Shown: positions 1 to 5,523 of the stretch, piece after piece
Position numbering within the stretch: the first letter of the stretch is position 1
How the letters are laid out: each line of letters starts with the position of its first letter
Source: Burkholderiales bacterium
Lineage (GTDB): Bacteria; Pseudomonadota; Gammaproteobacteria; Burkholderiales; Usitatibacteraceae
Length of the DNA stretch: 12,667 nt
Direction of reading: 5' to 3'
Assembly (NCBI GenBank): GCA_025350945.1
Contig: JANXWW010000009.1
Coordinates: 1 to 12,667 of the forward strand
Program-made: the position numbers and the translations under genes
Notes under the pieces: model-generated
Told to the model about the DNA's origin: nothing
Seen by the model: the letters and a program-made list of their open reading frames with translations, nothing else
Database searches by the model: none

Positions 1-198
1 CGCCAACATCGCGGCCGGTACACCACTGTCGTGATGAAAATCGGCATCATAAATCGGCATCGGAAAATCACGCAAATCGGCCACAGTGACTTCGGCGCCC
101 GCATCCTGTGCGCCTGCTACCGCGAGCGCGAGCGCTTTGCGGTTAAAAGAGTCTTTGCGATTACTGCCGGCAAAGGCGAGGATTTTTGCAGAACCCAT
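1..198 (-). CDS. NAD(P)H-dependent FMN reductase family protein, partial (N-terminal 66 residues)
   Basis: The reading frame is open from an ATG at 198..196 to the left edge, giving 66 codons of an unfinished protein. It opens with a beta strand and phosphate-binding loop, KILAFAGSNRKDSFNRKAL, which matches the GSxRxxSxN flavin-phosphate motif of the FMN_red flavodoxin-fold family (SsuE, ArsH and azoreductase-like enzymes). It continues with the usual second strand and a 'DLRDFPMPIYDAD' segment typical of the family. Members use NAD(P)H to reduce FMN or act as quinone or azo reductases in the cytoplasm. The substrate cannot be told from this fragment. The gene lies 108 bp downstream of a yceI gene on the same strand, with a stem-loop between them, so cotranscription is uncertain. 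The family call is firm; a precise function is not possible. Confidence 0.85.
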   Translation of the reverse strand, partial: MGSAKILAFAGSNRKDSFNRKALALAVAGAQDAGAEVTVADLRDFPMPIYDADFHHDSGVPAAMLA

Positions 199-239
199 AT
201 AGGTCGCTCTTCAGTAGTTGCTATGTGGTGAATCGAGGT

Positions 240-283
240 CTGGCGGGCGTCTTGGGGCAGTTTTGCGCCAGGATGCCCGCCAG
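240..283. repeat. Imperfect 16-bp inverted repeat (stem-loop) between yceI and the FMN reductase gene
   Basis: Positions 240-255 and 268-283 are inverted repeats matching at 14 of 16 positions around a 12-nt loop; the outer 9 bp, CTGGCGGGC/GCCCGCCAG, are perfect. Both mismatches are transitions. They form G-U pairs if the plus strand is transcribed but C-A mismatches in a minus-strand transcript. It starts 24 bp past the yceI stop codon, so it could end or stabilise that mRNA. No U-run follows on the minus strand, so it is not a standard intrinsic terminator. It could also be one copy of a dispersed palindromic element. Confidence 0.6.
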
Positions 284-306
284 TATTGGACTTTACGTTT
301 TAAAAA

Positions 307-894
307 TTACTGCTTGATTGCTTCGATCTGAATGACCAAACGGATATTGTCTGGAATGCCGGGCAAACCGTAGCTCACGCCATATTGGCTGCGAACAATG
401 CTGGTTTCAAAATCGCCGCCACAGACTTCGCGCTTGAGGTAAGGACTGTCGTAGCAGCCGAAGCCGGTTGCTTTCAAAACGACTGGGTTGGTCTTGCCTT
501 TGAGTGTCAAATTGCCCGCAACTTCGCTGACTTTTTCGCCATCAAATTTGAAACCGGTGCTGACAAACTTGGCTTCAGGGAATTTTTCAGCCGAAAAGAA
601 ATCGTCGCCCGAAAGATGTTTGTCGAACGGTGCGACGCCGGTGTTCATCGATTTCATGTCGATGGTGATTTCAGCTTTACCGGTTTTGGCTGTCTTGTCG
701 ATCGTGATCGAGCCGGATTTTTTATCGAAGCGACCGTGGCTGGTGGAGGTTCCAAAATGTTTGGCTTCCCAGGTCACGAACGTGTGCGTCGGATCAATCA
801 TATAGGTGGCGCTTTCGGCCTGGGCGACGTTGGCAACGCCGGATAAACCCGCCACCAAGGCGAGCGTTGCGAGTGGTTTAAATAAATTATTCAT
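307..894 (-). CDS. YceI family periplasmic protein (lipocalin-like), paralogue 1
   Basis: The product is 195 aa, with a Sec signal peptide at residues 1-26 (short Lys-containing N-region, hydrophobic core, AQA^E cleavage site). The mature part has the full YceI pattern: an opening 'YMIDPTHTFVTWEAKHFG', a central 'FDKHLSGDDFF' followed by 'FPEAKF', then 'GNLTLKGKTNPV' and a C-terminal barrel strand. YceI proteins form a lipocalin-like beta-barrel that binds long isoprenoid chains such as ubiquinone-type molecules; the physiological role is still poorly defined. Cys147 and Cys158 flank a short loop and could form a periplasmic disulfide, and paralogue 2 has no equivalent. The ATG start is supported by AAGG at 901..904, 6 nt upstream. 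It lies 33 bp after paralogue 2 and is probably the last gene of the cytochrome b561 operon. Family call firm; ligand inferred. Confidence 0.95.
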   Translation of the reverse strand: MNNLFKPLATLALVAGLSGVANVAQAESATYMIDPTHTFVTWEAKHFGTSTSHGRFDKKSGSITIDKTAKTGKAEITIDMKSMNTGVAPFDKHLSGDDFFSAEKFPEAKFVSTGFKFDGEKVSEVAGNLTLKGKTNPVVLKATGFGCYDSPYLKREVCGGDFETSIVRSQYGVSYGLPGIPDNIRLVIQIEAIKQ

Positions 895-927
895 GAGTTA
901 CCTTTTTAATGATTAAAAAAACAAAAA

Positions 928-1497
928 TTACAATGGTGGAATGCCGGTTAAGGCCAAATTTACATTGACGACAACTTCGTTTGCGACCAGCGATACGTCA
1001 TTCCAATCGCCATCGCCAATCTTAAAATCAAGGCGCTTTAAATTAAAACTGCCGACTACGCGCGATTTGCCGCCGCTTTGCGTAACCGTGATCGGCACGA
1101 CCACGCTTTGCGAAATGCCCTTCATGCCAAGCTTGCCGGTAAATTCAAATTTGCCCGCGCCGAGTGCTTTCACGCTGCTCGATTGAAACGTCGCGGCAGG
1201 CACTTTAGCCGAGTTAAACCAGCCCGGCTTTTTGAGTTCGGTTTCAGTCTCGCTATTGCCAATATCGGTGCTTAATAAATCGACGGTGAAATTTACTTTC
1301 GCGGCTTCCGGTTTTTTCGGATCGAATGAAACCTCAGCATCGAATTTCTTGAATTTGCCACTCACCGGCACGCCAAGTTGTTTGCTGATGAACGCAATCT
1401 CGCTTTCGGCGGAAATCAGTTTTTGCTGCGCAATTGCGGCACCCGATGCACCAATTAGTGAAGCGCCAATAAATACAAATTTTATAAATTGATTCAC
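928..1497 (-). CDS. YceI family periplasmic protein (lipocalin-like), paralogue 2
   Basis: The product is 189 aa with a signal peptide at residues 1-23 (hydrophobic core, AIA^Q cleavage site). The mature domain shows YceI hallmarks: 'AESEIAFISKQLGVPVSGKFKKF', a 'WFNSAKVPAATFQSSSVKALG' segment, 'GKLGMKGISQSVVVPIT', and a final beta strand 'VVVNVNLALTGIPPL'. It diverges strongly from the downstream YceI gene and lacks that protein's cysteine pair, so the two are probably not functionally redundant. The start codon is GTG (1497..1495). It is supported by AAAGGA at 1505..1510, 7 nt upstream, which overlaps the stop codon of the cytochrome b561 gene and suggests translational coupling. The expected role is periplasmic binding of an isoprenoid or quinone-type lipid, by family resemblance only. 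Confidence 0.94.
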   Translation of the reverse strand: MNQFIKFVFIGASLIGASGAAIAQQKLISAESEIAFISKQLGVPVSGKFKKFDAEVSFDPKKPEAAKVNFTVDLLSTDIGNSETETELKKPGWFNSAKVPAATFQSSSVKALGAGKFEFTGKLGMKGISQSVVVPITVTQSGGKSRVVGSFNLKRLDFKIGDGDWNDVSLVANEVVVNVNLALTGIPPL

Positions 1498-1504
1498 AAA
1501 ATAT

Positions 1505-1510
1505 TCCTTT
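1505..1510 (-). promoter_or_regulatory. Ribosome binding site AAAGGA overlapping the cytochrome b561 stop codon
   Basis: On the minus strand AAAGGA sits 7 nt before the GTG at 1497 and shares two bases with the TAA stop (1511..1509) of the upstream gene. This fixes the GTG as the YceI start and implies that ribosomes ending on cytochrome b561 can reinitiate on YceI. Confidence 0.7.
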
Positions 1511-2066
1511 AACTTAATGATGATTTTTTTGACTGAGGCATCATCCGCAACAGAACCGTGTCGCGGTCGATGAAGTGATGTTTTAGCGCGGCAGCAATAT
1601 GAATCACCACCACGGTGGCGAGTGAATACGCCGCGATCCAGTGAAATGGTTTTAGCGTTTCAGCCAGCTCACGATTTTTTTCCACCAGATCTGGCAGTGG
1701 AATAATGCCAAACCAGACAATCGGAAAACCCGCTGCCGAGCTATACAGCCAGCCGGTAATGGGCACCGCGAAGAAAAATACATAAAGTGCTGCATGCGAT
1801 ATATGTGAAGCAGCGCGCTGCCATGCGGGCATCGTCAGCGGCAGCGGCGGTGAGCGATGCGTGAGCCGCCATAACAATCGCGCTGCAGACAACACCAGAA
1901 TCGTCACGCCCGCCCACTTGTGCCAGTTATAAAGTTTCAAACGTTGTGGTGAAAACGCGAGGCTGGTCATGTACAGACCCACGCCGAACGAGATGCAAAT
2001 CATCAGCGCCAACAGCCAATGAAATGCGATTGCCAGGCCTGAATATCGGGTGTTGTTTGAGTTCAT
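1509..2066 (-). CDS. Cytochrome b561 (CybB-type diheme membrane cytochrome)
   Basis: The product is 185 aa with four predicted membrane helices, near residues 11-33, 48-67, 88-110 and 141-163. The four expected heme ligands are present: His16 (in AFHWLL), His49 (NWHKWAG), His142 (FHWIAAY) and His156 (VIHIAAALKHH). Their spacing resembles E. coli CybB (His13, 46, 137, 151). Family members bind two b hemes and pass electrons from quinol in the inner membrane; CybB has been reported to act as a superoxide:ubiquinone oxidoreductase. I chose the ATG at 2066 because 'MNSNNTRYSGLAIAFHW' matches the usual family start; a GTG at 2075 would add three residues. It is followed 11 bp later by yceI, the same pairing as yceJ-yceI in E. 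coli. The upstream pirin remnant ends only 69 bp before it, and I see no convincing promoter there. Confidence 0.95.
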   Translation of the reverse strand: MNSNNTRYSGLAIAFHWLLALMICISFGVGLYMTSLAFSPQRLKLYNWHKWAGVTILVLSAARLLWRLTHRSPPLPLTMPAWQRAASHISHAALYVFFFAVPITGWLYSSAAGFPIVWFGIIPLPDLVEKNRELAETLKPFHWIAAYSLATVVVIHIAAALKHHFIDRDTVLLRMMPQSKKSSLS

Positions 2067-2135
2067 CTTGCTCACTTTAATTTTTTGTTTTCAATTCCCC
2101 ATCGCGCGCAAAACCATGATCGTAGGGGTCAGGTT

Positions 2136-2375
2136 TCATCTGCCCACAGGTGATGTGCGAACGCCGACAACACGTGGCAGATGCGGCCCAACGCCGTCCA
2201 CACCGGGCGAGACGTCAGGTTTGACATTAAATGGCCCGAAGTGATCGAGAAATACAAACGGCCGTACCGATTGCCGCGCACGATGTGGCAGCGCACGTCG
2301 CACGGTGAAGGTGCCGACGCGGGCAATATGAGCTTGCACAATACGTTCAATTTTTCGCATGATTTTTCTTTCCAT
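2136..2375 (-). pseudogene. Decayed 5' fragment of a second pirin-family gene
   Basis: A 79-codon frame starts inside the stop codon of the upstream pirin (TGATG overlap at 2377..2373). A second ATG at 2360, preceded by GGAAAG, gives the typical pirin opening 'MRKIERIVQAH'. Residues 6 to about 65 resemble the pirin N-terminus: 'TVRRALPHRARQSVRPFVF', then 'LDHFGPFNVKP' and 'GVGPH'. After that the expected 'PHPHxGLATVTYLF' metal-site region is unrecognisable. The bases look as if several small insertions or deletions scrambled it, and the frame ends at TGA 2138..2136. About 200 further codons of a normal pirin, including all the metal ligands, are missing. Only 69 bp remain before the cytochrome b561 start, so a deletion is likely. 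A short peptide might still be translated by coupling. Homology is firm over the first 60 residues; loss of function is inferred. Confidence 0.85.
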
Positions 2376-3073
2376 CAGGCCAGATCAAACACCAGCACTT
2401 CAGCGTTGTCTCCATTTTTAATAACGACTTCATCGACGCCAATTAATTTCACCGCATCACCGCCGCCAACGTTTTCGTCGTTCACGCTCACATTGCCACG
2501 CACCACATACACGTAGGCGCGGCGGCCCAGTTTGATTGCCAGTGTGGCCGCTTCGGCGCCATCAAAAAGCCCCGCATATACCGCCGCATCGGCATGAATT
2601 TTCACCGAGCCCTCGCGCGCATCACTGGATGCCACGAGGCGCAATTTGCCGCGTTTGGATGATTCAGCAAAATGTTTTTCTTCGTACGATGGCGTAATGC
2701 CGGTCACATTCGGTTCTATCCAAATTTGCAGAAAATGGGTCGTCTTATCCTTCGAGTCGTTAGCTTCACTGTGACGCACACCGGTGCCCGCACTCATGCG
2801 CTGCACATCGCCCGGACGAATCGTTGAGCCGTTACCGATGCTGTCTTTGTGTGCCAAGGCACCATCCAGCACATAGCTCAAGATTTCCATATCGCGATGG
2901 CCGTGCGTGCCAAAACCCATGCCTGCGGCCACGCGATCTTCATTAATCACGCGCAGCGATCCAAAACCCATGTGCTTGGGGTCGTGATAGTCGGCGAATG
3001 AAAAGCTGTGAAAACTTTTCAGCCAGCCGTGGTCGGCATAGCCGCGCTCCTGTGATTTGCGAATTTCAATCAT
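2375..3073 (-). CDS. Pirin family protein, YhaK-type (cupin; possible quercetin 2,3-dioxygenase)
   Basis: The product is 232 aa, the normal length for short bacterial pirins of the YhaK group. The metal-binding set of the N-terminal cupin is complete: His57 and His59 in 'THGHRDMEI', His101 and Glu103 in 'GVRHSEAN'. The opening 'MIEIRKSQERGYADHGWLKS' is characteristic. YhaK and human pirin have quercetinase activity in vitro; the physiological role is unclear, and redox or stress sensing has been proposed. Starting at the ATG at 3073 rather than an ATG at 3118 is supported by AAGGA at 3080..3084 six bases upstream, and by the 15 extra residues looking unlike the family. It is divergent from a LysR gene, its likely regulator. 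A second, broken pirin follows with a one-base overlap. Family call firm; substrate unknown. Confidence 0.95.
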   Translation of the reverse strand: MIEIRKSQERGYADHGWLKSFHSFSFADYHDPKHMGFGSLRVINEDRVAAGMGFGTHGHRDMEILSYVLDGALAHKDSIGNGSTIRPGDVQRMSAGTGVRHSEANDSKDKTTHFLQIWIEPNVTGITPSYEEKHFAESSKRGKLRLVASSDAREGSVKIHADAAVYAGLFDGAEAATLAIKLGRRAYVYVVRGNVSVNDENVGGGDAVKLIGVDEVVIKNGDNAEVLVFDLA

Positions 3074-3079
3074 TTTGAA

Positions 3080-3084
3080 TCCTT
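3080..3084 (-). promoter_or_regulatory. Ribosome binding site AAGGA that decides the pirin start
   Basis: AAGGA on the minus strand lies 6 nt before the ATG at 3073. No comparable site precedes the alternative ATG at 3118, which would also lie too close to the predicted transcription start. Confidence 0.65.
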
Positions 3085-3121
3085 GTCTAAACTCATTTAG
3101 CCTATATTGGGCTTGCATGGT

Positions 3122-3150
3122 GGAATATTCAAGCGGATAATTTTGGTCAA
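3122..3150 (-). promoter_or_regulatory. Candidate sigma-70 promoter for the pirin transcription unit
   Basis: Reading the minus strand, TTGACC (3150..3145) and TATTCC (3127..3122) are separated by exactly 17 bp. The -35 matches consensus at five of six positions; the -10 is weaker. Transcription would start near 3115, leaving a leader of about 40 nt before the pirin ATG. The LysR-type palindrome lies directly upstream of the -35, where an activator could contact RNA polymerase. Confidence 0.45.
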
Positions 3151-3154
3151 CTTA

Positions 3155-3169
3155 TTCAAAAATATTGAA
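3155..3169. promoter_or_regulatory. Candidate LysR-type operator, perfect inverted repeat TTCAA-N5-TTGAA
   Basis: TTCAA at 3155-3159 and TTGAA at 3165-3169 are perfectly inverted, and the T at 3156 and A at 3168 give the T-N11-A signature of LysR-family binding sites. It ends one base before the ATG of the LysR gene and lies 4 bp upstream of the -35 of the divergent pirin promoter. Binding could activate the pirin gene and block the regulator's own expression. Such AT-rich 5-bp arms also arise by chance, so position is the main support. Confidence 0.5.
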
Positions 3170-3170
3170 C

Positions 3171-4082
3171 ATGCGAATTTCCCTCGACGCACTTCAGGTT
3201 TTGGACGCGATTCAGCGCAAAGGTTCGTTTGCAGCGGCGGCGGCGGAATTGCATCGCGTGCCATCTGCCATCACCTACACCATTCAGCAGTTAGAACAAG
3301 ATCTGGACGTGCAGTTATTTGATCGCTCAAAACATCGCGCCAGCTTGACTGGCGCAGGATACGAGCTGTTGACGGAAGGCCGCTTGCTGCTGCGCGCGGC
3401 GGGCGATCTGGAATGCCGCATCCAGCAGGTTGCGAAAGGCTGGGAGACGGAACTTCGCATTGCCGTCGATACCGTGATTGGGGTGGAAAAACTTTTCCCG
3501 CTGATTAAGAAATTTGAAGGCGAAGAATCGGGCACGCGCATTCGTCTGACCGAAGAAGTACTGGGGGGCGGCTGGGATGCGCTGGTGTCGCAGCGTGCGG
3601 ATTTGGTGGTGGGCGCATCGGGCGAAATGCCATCTGGCGGCAGCTATGCGACCTTATTGCTGGGGCGTTTGGCATTCGCGTTTATGGCGTCGCCGAAACA
3701 CCCCATTTGCAAGGAGAAATTGCCGCTCGTCGAATCGGTGATTCTGAAGTATCGCGCTGTCAGTGTGGCCGATTCATCACGTAATCTAGCGCCGCGCACC
3801 GTCGGTTTGATCTCGGGACAGGACGTGCTAACCGTGCCCTCGATGCGCGCCAAAATTGCAGCACAGGTGGCGGGGCTGGGTGTCGGCTATTTGCCGCCGC
3901 ATTTGGTGGCCTCCGAAATCGCGGCCAAAAAGCTCAAGGTGCTGCCCGTGGTTTCTTCGGCGCGCTACGATGGAGGGTTATTCGCCGCGTGGCGACCAAA
4001 CCGCACGGGCAAGGCATTACGCTGGTTTGCGAAGGCGCTGGAAGACAAGAAAACGGTGGCCAGTTTTCTTGGCGGAAATTAG
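3171..4082 (+). CDS. LysR-family transcriptional regulator
   Basis: The product is 303 aa, normal for the family. The N-terminal winged helix-turn-helix spans about residues 1-60: 'LDALQVLDAIQRKGSFAAAA' is the start of the domain, and the recognition helix region 'VPSAITYTIQQLEQDLDVQLF' is followed by 'RASLTGAG'. From about residue 90 to the end is a periplasmic-binding-protein-like effector domain, with 'LRIAVDTVIGVEKLFPLIKKF' opening it and 'ADLVVGAS' and 'GVGYLPPHLV' typical of the fold. The ATG at 3171 is chosen; a TTG at 3165 would add two residues. No strong Shine-Dalgarno sequence is visible. Divergence from the pirin with a shared 97-bp spacer is the classic layout for a LysR regulator and its target, here inferred to be the pirin (and perhaps the genes after it). 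The effector molecule is unknown. Confidence 0.95.
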   Translation: MRISLDALQVLDAIQRKGSFAAAAAELHRVPSAITYTIQQLEQDLDVQLFDRSKHRASLTGAGYELLTEGRLLLRAAGDLECRIQQVAKGWETELRIAVDTVIGVEKLFPLIKKFEGEESGTRIRLTEEVLGGGWDALVSQRADLVVGASGEMPSGGSYATLLLGRLAFAFMASPKHPICKEKLPLVESVILKYRAVSVADSSRNLAPRTVGLISGQDVLTVPSMRAKIAAQVAGLGVGYLPPHLVASEIAAKKLKVLPVVSSARYDGGLFAAWRPNRTGKALRWFAKALEDKKTVASFLGGN

Positions 4083-4096
4083 CCCGCCCACAATGA

Positions 4097-4423
4097 TCAA
4101 AGTGGCAACACAAATACGCCGTTAGTCTCCTTAAAATCGACATGTCGGGTAATAGCTGCCAATGGTATTGGTGCATAAATATGTGGAAATATTTCGCCCC
4201 GACCGGTTGAATCTTCGCGCTTCAGGTTAGCAATGATTTTTGTCTCGTCAATTTCCAGCAGCACCAATGATTTTCTTCCCGCGTAATATTTCTGCGCGGT
4301 GCGTAAAATTTGATGATGCTCCGAGCAATGAATAAATCCTTCCCGCTGCAAATCGGCGCTTGCAAATTGCCCAGTCTGTTGTGCGTGGGTCCAGTCGGCT
4401 TCATCTGCTATTCGATAAATCAT
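4097..4423 (-). CDS. DUF952 family protein
   Basis: The product is 108 aa, single domain, with no signal peptide or membrane segment, so it is likely cytoplasmic. It fits the DUF952 family end to end: it begins 'MIYRIADEADWTHAQQTGQF', has the 'GFIHCSEHHQI' motif near residues 29-39, a central 'LVLLEID' strand, then 'GEIFPHIYAPIPLAAI' near 76-91 and a short C-terminal strand. The biochemical function of DUF952 is not known to me. It converges on the LysR gene with 14 bp between stop codons and diverges from gluQ across only 37 bp. The two start regions must therefore share or overlap promoter elements, although I see no clear -35/-10 pair there. A weak CGGAT lies about 8 nt upstream of the ATG. 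Confidence 0.9.
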   Translation of the reverse strand: MIYRIADEADWTHAQQTGQFASADLQREGFIHCSEHHQILRTAQKYYAGRKSLVLLEIDETKIIANLKREDSTGRGEIFPHIYAPIPLAAITRHVDFKETNGVFVLPL

Positions 4424-4460
4424 TAGCGCATCCGGTTAAAAAATTAGTCAAAATCATAGC

Positions 4461-5363
4461 GTGAATATTCCCCAAAAATATATAGGTCGATTCGCGCCCA
4501 GTCCCTCGGGCCCGCTGCATTTCGGCTCGCTGGTGGCGGCGTTGGCGAGCTATTTGGATGCGAGAGCGCATGGCGGCGCATGGCTTATGCGCATTGAAGA
4601 TGTGGATGAGGCGCGATGCAAGAGCGAATATGCTGACGATATTTTGCGCACCCTGACTGCATTTGGTTTGAATTGGGATGGTGTGGTGATGGTGCAATCG
4701 CAGCGTAAAACGGCCTATGAACAAGCACTGGCGCGGCTTTCCAAGGTGTCGCTGACATACGCATGCACTTGTTCGCGTAAAGAAATCGCGGATTCTGCGC
4801 TGGGCATTGAAGGGCCGATTTATCCGGGGACGTGTCGTACTCTGGCAATGGCGAATAAAAACAACGCGATTCGCGTGCTGACCAACGACGAGTTGATTCG
4901 CTTTACTGACCGCGCACAAGGACAAGGACGAGGCGAAATAAGCCAGCGAATTGAATCTGACATCGGCGATTTCGTCATCAAGCGCCGCGACGGTTTATTC
5001 GCCTATCAGCTTGCGGTGGTGGTGGACGATGCAGCACAGGGCGTTACCCATGTGGTGCGCGGCGCGGATTTGCTGGACTCCACCGCGCGGCAAATTTATT
5101 TGCAACAGCTGCTGGGATTCATCATGCCGCAATATTTGCATGTTCCCACTGTGACCAATGATGCCGGTCAGAAACTTTCCAAGCAAACATTGGCACCGGG
5201 TATTGGTGCGGCTGATGCGGTGACGGTGATTGAAGCGGCGCTGCGATTTCTGGGTCAGGCAAGTACTGGCGCAAATGCGTCCGTGGCTGGCATGTTGGCA
5301 GCGGCGGTTAAAAATTGGCAGGTGAGTGCTATTCCCGGCGTCCGCGCGTCAGCAATTGCGTGA
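4461..5363 (+). CDS. gluQ: Glutamyl-Q tRNA(Asp) synthetase
   Basis: The product is 300 aa and is a truncated glutamyl-tRNA synthetase paralogue that lacks the anticodon-binding domain. It glutamylates the queuosine at position 34 of tRNA-Asp in the cytoplasm. The class I catalytic core is complete: 'GRFAPSPSGPLHFGSLVAAL' holds the HIGH-type motif (HFGS, residues 20-23), 'RIEDVDEARC' follows at 44-53, and 'KLSKQ' at 238-242 is the KMSKS equivalent. A zinc site is visible as Cys102, Cys104, Tyr121 and Cys125, the pattern of E. coli GluQRS. The start codon is GTG with no strong Shine-Dalgarno sequence, so modest expression is possible. It is not next to dksA, a common neighbour in gammaproteobacteria. 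Identification is strong from the motifs and length. Confidence 0.95.
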   Translation: MNIPQKYIGRFAPSPSGPLHFGSLVAALASYLDARAHGGAWLMRIEDVDEARCKSEYADDILRTLTAFGLNWDGVVMVQSQRKTAYEQALARLSKVSLTYACTCSRKEIADSALGIEGPIYPGTCRTLAMANKNNAIRVLTNDELIRFTDRAQGQGRGEISQRIESDIGDFVIKRRDGLFAYQLAVVVDDAAQGVTHVVRGADLLDSTARQIYLQQLLGFIMPQYLHVPTVTNDAGQKLSKQTLAPGIGAADAVTVIEAALRFLGQASTGANASVAGMLAAAVKNWQVSAIPGVRASAIA

Positions 5364-5377
5364 CCCATCCCTCATTC

Positions 5378-5398
5378 GGGCGATTTAAGCCCTTTATT
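5378..5398 (+). terminator. Weak candidate terminator after gluQ
   Basis: A short GGGC (5378-5381) / GCCC (5389-5392) hairpin with a 7-nt loop is followed by TTTATT, 15 bp past the gluQ stop. The stem is only 4 bp, so it would be inefficient. The rest of the 160-bp spacer to the adaptor gene shows no convincing promoter; TTACAT at 5468 with TGCATC 17 bp later is a poor match. Confidence 0.25.
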
Positions 5399-5523
5399 CC
5401 CGCATTTCATCAGCGTAAAGTTTCACGTTGGGAATCCGATTCTGCATTTCGTCGCATCTAAGGTGCGTTACATCAACCAATTCAGCAAACTGCATCATCT
5501 AAAAAACCTTACACGAACTCGCC

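Noticed and set aside
385..846. 153-codon plus-strand open frame
   Set aside because: It lies wholly antisense to a clear YceI gene, has no recognisable domain and no ribosome site; it is a shadow frame.
3074..3118. 15-residue N-terminal extension of the pirin from ATG 3118
   Set aside because: The extension does not fit the family, and AAGGA sits correctly before ATG 3073.
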